Below the pieces are notes generated by a model, which searched no databases, was not told where the DNA came from, and was given only the letters and a program-made list of their open reading frames with translations. A stretch of DNA of 8,113 nt from JBBQKF01 sp038326615. Its GTDB lineage: Bacteria > Bacillota > Clostridia > Saccharofermentanales > UBA5734. This document shows positions 1 to 6,531 of the stretch, in pieces. Position 1 is the stretch's first letter; every line of letters starts with the position of its first letter. The stretch covers positions 1 to 8,113 of the forward strand of contig JBBQKF010000110.1 in NCBI GenBank assembly GCA_038326615.1, given 5' to 3'. The position numbers and the translations under genes were made by a program.

Positions 1-38
1 TTACCGTTCAGTTTAATTTTTTTATGTTATAATATTAC

Positions 39-83
39 AAAAAAACAACCCTAACCCCTGGGCACAACCCGGGGGGGAGGGTT
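39..83 (-). terminator. Intrinsic terminator downstream of the cupin gene
   Basis: Read on the minus strand, a GC-rich hairpin has outer arms AACCCT (83-78) and AGGGTT (52-47), with a C-run facing a G-run inside. It is followed at once by G and a run of seven T (45-39). This is a textbook rho-independent terminator, about 100 bp past the stop of the minus-strand cupin gene, with no other gene between them. Read on the plus strand there is no T-run after the hairpin, so it acts in one direction. Confidence 0.85.
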
Positions 84-184
84 CAGTGGTGTTCACCTAA
101 CATTTTGTAACCGCCCCCACTGTGTGTCTGATAATTCTAACAGACAATTGCACTTTTGTAACCAAAATAATTTATGGCTGTTTT

Positions 185-499
185 TCAACTTTTAGGGGAA
201 GGTGCTTTTACGACAATCAGCTCCAATGTTTCCATATACAGGTTATTAACGTTCATTTTTGTTTGAAACGGGATTTTCAAAAGAGTTCCGGCACTATATT
301 CATGAATTTCCTGTTCGTCTAGTCCGATAGACAGCTTCCCACGAATAACAGTCATATACACATTCGAATTAGAGAAGTGCTCCGGTAGTCCCTCTCCTTT
401 GTTAAATACCATATGCAGATAGTGAATGTTTTCATCGAATATGACCTTTTCAACAGCCTTTTCATTGCCAACTGATAATTTAAAAATCTTTTCAATCAT
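185..499 (-). CDS. Small single-domain cupin-fold protein lacking most metal ligands
   Basis: The 104-residue protein begins MIEKIFKLS and ends VVKAPSPKS. The start at 499 was chosen because GAGAGGAG lies 7 bases upstream; an ATG eight codons earlier has no such site. Residues 35-54 (GEGLPEHFSNSNVYMTVIRG) match cupin motif 1 and residues 71-86 match motif 2, so a single beta-barrel of the cupin_2 type is expected. Of the usual ligands only His41 remains: the second His is Ser43, the Glu is Val47, and the motif 2 His is Met82. It is therefore probably not a metal enzyme. Small clostridial cupins with the same SNSNVYM and VVKAPSPK segments are familiar to me, but their function is not known. 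It is cytoplasmic, with no signal peptide. It appears monocistronic, with its own promoter and terminator. Cupin assignment is confident; role is unknown. Confidence 0.9.
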   Translation of the reverse strand: MIEKIFKLSVGNEKAVEKVIFDENIHYLHMVFNKGEGLPEHFSNSNVYMTVIRGKLSIGLDEQEIHEYSAGTLLKIPFQTKMNVNNLYMETLELIVVKAPSPKS

Positions 500-539
500 A
501 ATTGTACTCCTCTCAATTAACACTTTCGCTTTTCCTTAC

Positions 540-568
540 ATTTTACTGTTTTTTCTCATTGATTACAA
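540..568 (-). promoter_or_regulatory. Sigma-A-type promoter of the cupin gene
   Basis: On the minus strand TTGTAA (568-563) is separated by exactly 17 bp from TAAAAT (545-540). Transcription would start near 533, giving a leader of about 34 bases that contains the GAGAGGAG ribosome binding site of the cupin gene. Upstream, two copies of GTTTATTAC (591-599 and 601-609, plus-strand reading) sit one helical turn apart, which could be an activator site. Confidence 0.55.
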
Positions 569-1041
569 GAATTGTTTTATACTCAGTTTTGTTTATTACG
601 GTTTATTACAGTTTGTGAAATATTCAATTCCGAAAAAGGGCCTGAGCGCCATGACCGGATGAGTTTATAGCAATTTGCAACATTTTCAATTTTTTTCTGC
701 AGGTACTCTATGGATATAAGCAGCGCGTTTGACAGCAAGAAATCTTGTTATTATTCGACGAATGGAATATCGCCCAACTCTCTTGATGCCAAAGACTCCC
801 ATTACGTCGGCTATATCTCCATATTCTTTTCAGATTAAATACTACTACCATTTCCACAATGGAATTTACTTTGGGAATTAACACAATAAATAAAAATCAT
901 GCTTTTGACACTCGAACCAACTTTGGGAATTAAAACTTAATTCCATTGAAATTTGAAAGCAAGTGATGTAAAATTGAAACTACATCAGAACATTTTTTGA
1001 TGTCACTATTCTAAAGGAAATAAAAATTCGAAAATTCGAAC
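569..1041. other. Divergent intergenic region without a supported gene
   Basis: This is the gap between the minus-strand cupin promoter and the plus-strand lipoprotein gene. Short open stretches exist on both strands around 690-840 (about 43-46 codons each), but neither has a good ribosome binding site or recognisable protein. The right half holds a pair of direct repeats, an inverted repeat and a small hairpin, TGATGTA (964-970) with TACATCA (981-987). A possible weak promoter for the lipoprotein starts with TTGACA at 905-910, but its -10 (AATTAA at 928-933) is poor. I see nothing else. Confidence 0.5.
857..948. repeat. Direct-repeat pair enclosed by an inverted repeat
   Basis: The 14-bp sequence ACTTTGGGAATTAA occurs at 868-881 and again at 920-933, 52 bp apart (about five helical turns). 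The pair is enclosed by a perfect 10-bp inverted repeat, CAATGGAATT at 857-866 and AATTCCATTG at 939-948. The second direct copy overlaps the possible promoter of the lipoprotein gene. The layout would suit a regulator bound at two sites, but no protein is implied by the sequence itself. Confidence 0.6.
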
Positions 1042-1050
1042 GGAGGTTTT

Positions 1051-1884
1051 ATGTTATTACACTATAAAATTTCTCACTCATTCTCAATTCGGTCCACTAT
1101 CTGCTGCCTTGTAATCGCGATGCTTACATTATCGTCGTGCTCCCCGTCAAATCCTGCAAGTTCAATTGCCACATCATCAGCGATAACAAATTCTACAATC
1201 TCATCTGAACCTTCAAGCCTTTCAGATACTTCCACAGTATCTTCCGTAGTTTCTACTGCCACTTCTTCGGTCGCATCTTCCGTTACTTCTATGCCAGGTG
1301 ATCCGAAAAAGGAAGTTAAGGATTACCTTGCAGCCCTATCAAAATCTGATTTAGCTAATGGTAAAAAAGCACTCTCCTTTGTTGTTTCCAAAGCTTCCTC
1401 TGCAAAATCTGATGAAGAAAAGGACACCATCCTTGGTTTATATCTCGATTATTCCTATCAACTACTCTTTTCACTGATGGACACTCAGTTTAGCAAGCTA
1501 AACACCTTGCGAAACAGCGGTAAAGCTGCTTTCAATGTATTGATAGCTCAAAGCGGGTTGCGCACAATAGAAGTTGATGGATCATTTGTCCTAGTACCAG
1601 ACTTTACAGTACTCTTAACTGCAATGAACAGCATCCTTTCTGCTAACGGGAAACAATACTGTGGACTGATGGCAAGCCTCCACAATCTTGAACCAATTGC
1701 TTCAGAAGCAGGAGTCCTTATTCCTCTTGCTGATTTGAACAAACTCAAGTCGGAATGGGCAGCCTTCAATGCAAAAATAACCCCTTCCACAATTGAGTTT
1801 CCGCCATCCACTTCCAAGTACAAAGGTCATTTTGAAGCTCGACTTATACTAGCAAGACTTAATAGTCTATCAGGAACAACATAA
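1051..1884 (+). CDS. Hypothetical secreted lipoprotein with Ser/Thr-rich linker
   Basis: The 277-residue protein has a signal peptide: basic/polar residues 1-16, a hydrophobic stretch 17-27, then the lipobox LSSC with the lipidated Cys at position 30. It should be anchored to the outer face of the cytoplasmic membrane. Residues 31-81 are almost all Ser, Thr, Ala and Val, a flexible spacer through the cell wall. Residues 82-277 form a mostly helical domain beginning GDPKKEVKDYLAALSK and containing IEVDGSFVLVPDF; I do not recognise its family with certainty. GGAGG lies 4 bases before the ATG, a slightly short spacing, but no better start exists. It is the only plus-strand gene here, stands alone, and is closed by a clear terminator. 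Lipoprotein nature is well supported; function is unknown. Confidence 0.85.
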   Translation: MLLHYKISHSFSIRSTICCLVIAMLTLSSCSPSNPASSIATSSAITNSTISSEPSSLSDTSTVSSVVSTATSSVASSVTSMPGDPKKEVKDYLAALSKSDLANGKKALSFVVSKASSAKSDEEKDTILGLYLDYSYQLLFSLMDTQFSKLNTLRNSGKAAFNVLIAQSGLRTIEVDGSFVLVPDFTVLLTAMNSILSANGKQYCGLMASLHNLEPIASEAGVLIPLADLNKLKSEWAAFNAKITPSTIEFPPSTSKYKGHFEARLILARLNSLSGTT

Positions 1885-1945
1885 TTGCGTTATAAGGTCA
1901 TCGTTCAGATACCTCTTGCAATAAATTAGCAGATAATTTAATTAG

Positions 1946-1973
1946 AAAGACACTGTTCAAAGTGTCTTTTTTT
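1946..1973 (+). terminator. Intrinsic terminator between convergent genes
   Basis: AAAGACACT (1946-1954) and AGTGTCTTT (1961-1969) form a perfect 9-bp stem with a 6-base loop, followed by T through 1973. It ends the lipoprotein transcript. Read from the other strand the same hairpin is followed by CTAATT, a weaker U-tract, so it probably also serves the converging TPR gene. Confidence 0.85.
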
Positions 1974-2007
1974 AATTAATTCATTTCTTACTTTATTCGA
2001 TTCAAAG

Positions 2008-3024
2008 CTATTTTGTATGACGTAAAGACTCTAATTTTTGTAATGCTAACACTCGAAAATAATTGTTTTCGGGTGCCGTTTTTATAAGAAGCTCAAAATC
2101 TTTGACGCCGTTTTCGTTTTCGTTATCGTTATCGTTTTTGTTATCGTTTTTGTTTTTGTTTTTGTTTTTGTTTTTGTTTTTGTTTTTGTTTTTGTTATCT
2201 TTATCTTTATCTTTATCTTTATCTTTATCTTTATCTTTATCTTTATCTTTATTTTTATCTTTATCTTTATCTTTATCGTTTTCTTTTTTGATTTCTTTAT
2301 CTTTTTCGTTTGCGTTTTCGTTTGCGTTTTCGTTTGCGTTTTCATTTGCGTTTTCATTTGCGTTTTCATTTGCGGCAAAATATAGAGAGCCTCTAAGAAA
2401 CAGTGCAGTGGCATCATTTGGGTTAATGTTCAACGCTTGAGTATAGTCCTCGATAGCCATTTTTGTATTTTTTAGAGCTTCATATACTCTTCCTCTGTGT
2501 GTAAAAGAACACGCAAATCCCAAGCGAAATTTGATTGCCTGTGTAAAATCAAGCACCGCCAAATCATAATCACCTGATTTGTAAAACTGAAGTCCTCTAT
2601 TGTTATATGCAGCGCCATGAGCTGGATCTAATTGAATCGCTGTGGTCAAATCTTGAATTGCTTTGTCATTTTGGTCAATATTTGCATATGCCAATCCTCG
2701 ATTGTAATAAGAATCAATATCCTCTTGATTTATTGATATTGCTTCGGAAAAATCAACAATTGCATCATCGTAACGCTTTAGAGTGGCTAAAACATCACCC
2801 CTTAAACTAAGAGCTACGGTGTCCCGACTATCGATAACAATCGCTTCGGTAAAAGATTGAAGGGCATTTTGATAATCTCCAACCGCTTCTAAAAGAGCAC
2901 CTTTCATTATAAGAGGTTCTGAATTCCCCGCTTCTTCTAAAGCGGCCTTTTCATACTCGGCAATAGCTTCTTTATAACGTTCTTCCTCTTCAAACATAAT
3001 ACCTTTTTCTATATGTGATGCCAT
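2008..3024 (-). CDS. Tetratricopeptide-repeat protein with a large Asn/Lys/Asp/Glu-rich insertion
   Basis: The 338-residue protein is predicted cytoplasmic, with no signal peptide or membrane segment. Six consecutive TPR motifs fill residues about 2-204, each with the usual G/A-Y-A-P spacing (for example YNRGLAYANIDQNDKAIQDL at 107-126). A seventh begins at about 205 with ATALFLRGSLYFAA, which is helix A. It is then broken by residues 219-305, made of NENA, KD and KN repeats. It resumes at 306 as GVKDFELLIKTAPEN, which looks like helix B. TPR arrays are protein-binding scaffolds; no partner can be named from this window. The Shine-Dalgarno site is weak (GGGGA, about 6 bases before the ATG). 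A later Met10 is possible, but residues 1-9 fit the first TPR helix. Its transcript converges on the lipoprotein gene and may share that terminator. Confidence 0.9.
   Translation of the reverse strand: MASHIEKGIMFEEEERYKEAIAEYEKAALEEAGNSEPLIMKGALLEAVGDYQNALQSFTEAIVIDSRDTVALSLRGDVLATLKRYDDAIVDFSEAISINQEDIDSYYNRGLAYANIDQNDKAIQDLTTAIQLDPAHGAAYNNRGLQFYKSGDYDLAVLDFTQAIKFRLGFACSFTHRGRVYEALKNTKMAIEDYTQALNINPNDATALFLRGSLYFAANENANENANENANENANENANEKDKEIKKENDKDKDKDKNKDKDKDKDKDKDKDKDKDNKNKNKNKNKNKNKNKNDNKNDNDNENENGVKDFELLIKTAPENNYFRVLALQKLESLRHTK
2110..2370 (-). repeat. Composite in-frame microsatellite inside the TPR gene
   Basis: In plus-strand reading, three tandem tracts lie side by side. The hexamer GTTTTT occurs eight times (2146-2193, coding Lys-Asn). 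The hexamer ATCTTT occurs nine times (2197-2250), then ATTTTT once, then three more (2257-2274), coding Lys-Asp. Five 12-mers of the GCGTTTTCRTTT type occupy 2312-2371, coding Asn-Glu-Asn-Ala. Short variant units (GTTATC, GTTTTC) occupy the left edge. All units are multiples of three, so copy-number change would alter length but not frame. The tract is also open in other frames, which is a composition effect. Confidence 0.95.
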
Positions 3025-3075
3025 TTCAAATCCCCAGCTTTCTTAATTAGTATGCAACATATGATATCATAAGCA

Positions 3076-3096
3076 CTGACTATATTCCAGCGCAGG
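3076..3096 (+). repeat. Copy A of a 21-bp intergenic repeat flanking the MFS gene
   Basis: CTGACTATATTC is followed after three variable bases by CGCAGG. The same arrangement occurs at 4607-4627, with 18 of 21 positions identical and in the same orientation. Copy A is about 50 bp upstream of the minus-strand TPR start. An ATATCAT heptamer lies a few bases to its left (3064-3070), as it also does near copy B. Confidence 0.6.
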
Positions 3097-3170
3097 TGTT
3101 TGAAAGCTCTCATCATCCTTATCAACAGTGATGGTTTTTAAATTTATAAACACTTTTGCATTTTTTATTT

Positions 3171-3226
3171 AAGTTTGTGACTTTTTATCTAAATTTGTGA
3201 CTTTTTTTTAGGTTGGTGAATTTTTT
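3171..3226. repeat. Three imperfect 20-bp tandem repeats spanning the MFS stop codon
   Basis: In plus-strand reading AGTTTGTGACTTTTT (3172-3186), AATTTGTGACTTTTT (3192-3206) and GGTTGGTGAATTTTT (3211-3225) are spaced 20 and 19 bp apart. The third contains the last codons of the minus-strand MFS gene, whose stop is at 3208-3210. The 3' end of the gene and its trailer thus appear to share one tandemly copied unit. No intrinsic terminator is evident after this gene. Confidence 0.65.
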
Positions 3227-4479
3227 GCAACGGTTTCAAATTTTCTATGTAAAAACCATAGGATGCCAAGCCCGATAGCTGTTGATGATCCGGCTAGCAT
3301 AAATGCAGGAACAAATGACCCAGTCCTATCAAGGAGGTTAGAGCTTAGCAAGCCAGAAAAAGCACCCAAAGAGAAAGCACTGAAAACCAGCCCATAATTC
3401 AGTCCCAAATACTTAGTTCCAAACCTCTGAGCTACTACAACTGGAAATAGTGCAAAAGTCACTGCGTAACCAGCGCCAAGAAATACAGAGTAAATAAGCA
3501 ATACAGGCAAATTTGAAGCCATCCAGGGTAAAGTCAAGAATGCTACGGTTTGAACGAGATACATATAAATCATCACACGAATAGCTCCGACCCTGTCTGC
3601 AAACCAACCAGCCAGAGGGCGTCCTAGCCCATTAACCAATGAAAACGCTGAAATTGCTAATGTGGCCTGAGTCGGGGTTAGTCCCAACTTGATTTCACCA
3701 AAAACGCTAAGCAGTCCGATTGCTGTCAAACCGCCGCCTATGACTGCAGCTAGCGCAATCCACAAACAATAGAAAACTGGCTGACGTATAAGTGTGCGCG
3801 GCGGAACATCTACTGTTTGCAAGGTAGTTTGAGAGCGGGCCTTGTTTCCTTTAATGGGACTTTGGGGAGGTATCCAGTCGATTGGCGGATTATGCATGAG
3901 CATTGCACCAGTAATCGACAGCACAAATACGAAAACACCTAAGACGAGCAATGTCCCATCAACACCCCACATAAGAATCATGACCTTTTTAAGTGGTGCA
4001 AAGACTACAGCCGCTAAGCCAAATCCCATTACAGCAATAGATACGGCAAATCCAGGGCGATCCGGGAACCATTTTCGCGCTGTAGGTGCGATGCAGGAAT
4101 AGGTCAGTCCACATGCCGTACCCACTATGAGACCATAAGTAATAATTAACCCTACATGTGTTTTATTATACTTCAGCATAATTGCTGCCAAACTATATCC
4201 TATAAAAAAGATAAAAGACCCTACCAACGCAATTTTCCTCGGGCCAAACTTGTCTTGAAGCCAGCCGGCAGGGATCATTATCAATGCAAAAACAACTATT
4301 AGAACAGTTAATGGCAGCGTGGCTTCATATATGCTCCATCCCCAGTTTTCTACCAGTGGAATGGTGAAGGATCCCCAGGCATAACTCATTCCACCTACCA
4401 GCGACAGCAAAAATCCCCCAAGTAAAATTAATGAACGTCTTTTTTTATCAGATTGATGATGACCGGAAACCATTTGCAT
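3208..4479 (-). CDS. Major facilitator transporter of the oxalate/formate antiporter (OFA) type
   Basis: The 423-residue membrane protein has about twelve hydrophobic segments, arranged six plus six around a polar loop at roughly 195-230. The MFS loop motif GWLQDKFGPRK (72-82) between segments 2 and 3 recurs as GWFADRVGAIR (291-301) between segments 8 and 9. OFA-like features are YAWGSFTIPLVENWGWS near the start (33-49), ARKWFPDRPGFA with a following glycine-rich helix (134-145), and LGLNYGLVFSAFSLGAFSG (358-376). The family exchanges small carboxylates such as oxalate and formate, or takes up related monocarboxylates, across the cytoplasmic membrane. The substrate cannot be fixed here, and no oxalate or formate enzyme lies in the window. 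AGGAGG lies 8 bases before the ATG; a second ATG two codons in is too far from it. A possible promoter is at 4534-4562. OFA assignment is probable; substrate is open. Confidence 0.88.
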   Translation of the reverse strand: MQMVSGHHQSDKKRRSLILLGGFLLSLVGGMSYAWGSFTIPLVENWGWSIYEATLPLTVLIVVFALIMIPAGWLQDKFGPRKIALVGSFIFFIGYSLAAIMLKYNKTHVGLIITYGLIVGTACGLTYSCIAPTARKWFPDRPGFAVSIAVMGFGLAAVVFAPLKKVMILMWGVDGTLLVLGVFVFVLSITGAMLMHNPPIDWIPPQSPIKGNKARSQTTLQTVDVPPRTLIRQPVFYCLWIALAAVIGGGLTAIGLLSVFGEIKLGLTPTQATLAISAFSLVNGLGRPLAGWFADRVGAIRVMIYMYLVQTVAFLTLPWMASNLPVLLIYSVFLGAGYAVTFALFPVVVAQRFGTKYLGLNYGLVFSAFSLGAFSGLLSSNLLDRTGSFVPAFMLAGSSTAIGLGILWFLHRKFETVAKNSPT

Positions 4480-4533
4480 ATCGGCACCCTCCTCTTAAGG
4501 CAGTTCGTACTATTACTTTCTCTTCTTCTTTCA

Positions 4534-4562
4534 AGTTTACTGTATCACGCTTCTGAATACAA
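4534..4562 (-). promoter_or_regulatory. Possible promoter of the MFS transporter gene
   Basis: On the minus strand TTGTAT (4562-4557) and TAAACT (4539-4534) are 17 bp apart, a moderate match to the sigma-A consensus. The leader would be about 48 bases, purine-rich, and would contain the AGGAGG site. Other pairings in this AT-rich gap are possible, so this is only a candidate. Confidence 0.35.
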
Positions 4563-4606
4563 TAGTTTCCTGTTTATTCTTTACTTGTAATATCATCACT
4601 TGAACG

Positions 4607-4627
4607 CTGACTATATTCTTACGCAGG
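4607..4627 (+). repeat. Copy B of a 21-bp intergenic repeat flanking the MFS gene
   Basis: This is the partner of the copy at 3076-3096: CTGACTATATTC, three differing bases, then CGCAGG. It lies between the Amt gene's downstream hairpin (4629-4673) and the MFS start, about 130 bp upstream of the MFS ATG. ATATCAT occurs at 4590-4596, 10 bp to its left, against 5 bp in copy A. Confidence 0.6.
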
Positions 4628-4628
4628 A

Positions 4629-4673
4629 ACATAAAGCCGCCTTGTTCCAATAACAGAACGAGGCGATTTATGT
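4629..4673 (-). terminator. Long hairpin, probable terminator of the Amt gene
   Basis: CGCCTTGTTC (4638-4647) pairs with GAACGAGGCG (4656-4665) with one G-T wobble around an 8-base loop. Outer arms ACATAAA (4629-4635) and TTTATGT (4667-4673) extend the stem. It lies 36 bp after the minus-strand Amt stop. The U-tract on either strand is short and interrupted, so termination may be partial, or the hairpin may protect the mRNA 3' end. Confidence 0.55.
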
Positions 4674-4708
4674 ACTACTGTGAACCAATTTTATTTTATT
4701 ATATTTTA

Positions 4709-6481
4709 TTACTCCACGTCTTGGAGAGCATCATACCCTTCTTCTCCTGTACGAACTTTTACAACATTATCTACATTATAGATGAAAATCTTACCATCGC
4801 CTATATGTCCTGTGTAGAGAACTTTCTTTGCTGTTTCGATAACTGTCTTGACAGGAATTTTACTAACAACGATTTCAACTTTTACCTTAGGCACAAGATG
4901 AGTTTCAAATTCAACGCCTCGATAGTATTCTGTCGCGCCACCTTGTTGTCCATATCCAAGTACGTTTGTAACTGTCATGCCAGTTATTCCAATTTTATCC
5001 ATCGCAACTTTTAATGATTCAAATTTGTTCTGTTTAGTTATAATTTCAATCTTTGTAATCTTAATTCCACTACCTTCGGTCTTTTCTGGTATTAAACCCT
5101 CAACAGGGATAGCATGTTCAACCGGAACGCTTCCTTTATCTTTCGATGAAAGTGAAGTTTCACTTAATAAATATTCAGCAGCATTTGTGTAATCGATAGT
5201 AACAAAATCAGGATATCCTTCGTTTCCATGTTCGCCTATATCCAATCCTTCAATTTCTTCTTTAACAGATACACGAAGTCCAATTGTCTTTTTGATTACA
5301 GACCATACTAATAATGATGCAATAAAAACAAATCCCCCAACAGCTAATACTCCTAATGCCTGTTTACCTAAAAGTTCAAATCCACCGCCAAAAAACAAAC
5401 CGTTAAGTGTTGTTATTCCGGCGATTCCATTTTGAGCAAATAGACCTACAAACAATGTACCTAGAACACCATGAACAAGATGCACAGATAATGCTCCTAC
5501 AGGATCGTCCAATTTAACTCTATCAAAAAACATAACTGAAAAAACTACAAGTATACCTGATATTGCTCCTATAATAAGAGCACTAGTAACACTTACATAC
5601 GCACAAGCGGGTGTTATTGCAACAAGACCAGCCAAAAGGCCATTGATTGACATGCCCAGATCAGGTTTTCCAATTATAAGCCATGCAGTTATCGTTGCTG
5701 TGAGAATAGCCATTATACCTGCAGTATTTGTTACTACAAGAATATGAGAAATAGCCATCGGATCTGCTGCCATTGTAGAACCTGGATTGAATCCAAACCA
5801 GCCAAACCACAAGACGAATGCACCGATTGTTGCCAGGCTCATGTTGTGACCTGGAATTGGATGAATTTTGCCATCTGTAGAATATTTCCCTATTCTAGGG
5901 CCAAGAATGATAACCCCGGCAAGGGCTGCCCAGCCACCCACAGAATGAACAACTGTACCGCCTGCAAAGTCAAGAAGACCGAGGGTTTGAAGGAATCCAC
6001 CACCCCATATCCAGTGACCAACTACAGGATACATTAACATAGTTAGAGCTAATGAAAAGACGATAAATGAAAGGTATTTAATACGTTCTGCTACCGCTCC
6101 GGAAACAATTGTTGCAGCGGTACCACAGAAAACGAGCTGGAAGAAGAACTTTGCCCAGAAAGGTACTCCAGCCCAAGAAATTGAAGAGTACACTCCCTTA
6201 TACGCTTCACCAACAGCCGGAGAATTATCTGCTCCTCCAGCCATGAACAGCCCTGTAAGTCCAACAAATCCGTTTCCGTCTCCAAACATCAATCCCCAGC
6301 CTAAGACAAGAAACCCAAGTGATGAAACTGCGAAAACTATGAAATTTTTTGACAATATGTTTACTGAATTCTTTTGACGAGCTAGTCCACTTTCAACCGC
6401 TGCAAATCCTAGATTCATAAAGAATACAAGAATAGCTGCAAATATTACCCAAATGGTGTCGACAATAATTTTGGTATCCAT
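4709..6481 (-). CDS. amt: Ammonium transporter fused to a C-terminal P-II signalling domain
   Basis: The 590-residue protein has an Amt/MEP/Rh channel at about 1-415 and a P-II (GlnB/GlnK-like) domain at about 473-590, joined by a polar linker. The Amt part shows DFAGGTVVHSVGGWAAL (171-187), giving the pore Asp171 and first pore His179. DDPVGALSVHLVHG (325-338) gives the second pore His334, with an unusual extra His338. The cytoplasmic tail EGLDIGEHGNEGYPDF (411-426) follows. The P-II part keeps the T-loop frame GATEYYRGVEFETHLVPK (515-532), Gln513 and Lys532, the B-loop TGHIGDGKIF and a terminal VRTGE. ATP and 2-oxoglutarate or ADP binding is therefore plausible. The T-loop Tyr that is uridylylated in enteric GlnB is Phe525 here. 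P-II proteins normally dock on the cytoplasmic face of Amt to close it; here the regulator is covalently attached. AAAGGAGG lies 7 bases before the ATG. A strong promoter and leader hairpin precede it. Confidence 0.95.
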   Translation of the reverse strand: MDTKIIVDTIWVIFAAILVFFMNLGFAAVESGLARQKNSVNILSKNFIVFAVSSLGFLVLGWGLMFGDGNGFVGLTGLFMAGGADNSPAVGEAYKGVYSSISWAGVPFWAKFFFQLVFCGTAATIVSGAVAERIKYLSFIVFSLALTMLMYPVVGHWIWGGGFLQTLGLLDFAGGTVVHSVGGWAALAGVIILGPRIGKYSTDGKIHPIPGHNMSLATIGAFVLWFGWFGFNPGSTMAADPMAISHILVVTNTAGIMAILTATITAWLIIGKPDLGMSINGLLAGLVAITPACAYVSVTSALIIGAISGILVVFSVMFFDRVKLDDPVGALSVHLVHGVLGTLFVGLFAQNGIAGITTLNGLFFGGGFELLGKQALGVLAVGGFVFIASLLVWSVIKKTIGLRVSVKEEIEGLDIGEHGNEGYPDFVTIDYTNAAEYLLSETSLSSKDKGSVPVEHAIPVEGLIPEKTEGSGIKITKIEIITKQNKFESLKVAMDKIGITGMTVTNVLGYGQQGGATEYYRGVEFETHLVPKVKVEIVVSKIPVKTVIETAKKVLYTGHIGDGKIFIYNVDNVVKVRTGEEGYDALQDVE

Positions 6482-6531
6482 ACTTTGCCCTCCTTTAAAA
6501 ACTAAGCAACTTTTTAAAGAATTTTTGAACT

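Noticed and set aside
5..33. Possible plus-strand promoter with TATAAT at 28-33
   Set aside because: No acceptable -35 box and no plus-strand gene follows.
125..146. TGTCTG/CAGACA hairpin just past the cupin stop
   Set aside because: Six-base stem with a 10-base AT-rich loop and no T-run; the strong terminator at 39-83 explains the end of the transcript.
426..662. Plus-strand open frame overlapping the cupin start
   Set aside because: It runs antisense through the cupin gene and its promoter and has no supported start.
690..840. Short open stretches on both strands, possibly a small protein or gene remnant
   Set aside because: About 43-46 codons on each strand, no convincing ribosome binding site, no recognisable family. 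I could not choose a strand.
2082..2417. Second minus-strand frame of Lys-Thr and Lys-Ile repeats overlapping the TPR gene
   Set aside because: It is a shadow frame of the same hexamer tract, which happens to be open in several frames; the TPR frame has clear motifs on both sides.
2063..2440. Long plus-strand frame coding a Phe/Leu/Ser-only hydrophobic protein
   Set aside because: It is the antisense of the TPR gene's microsatellite; no ribosome binding site and no protein-like composition outside the repeat.
3208..6481. MFS and Amt genes as one operon for coupled uptake
   Set aside because: They are separated by about 230 bp with a long hairpin and a possible promoter for the MFS gene; no shared pathway is evident.
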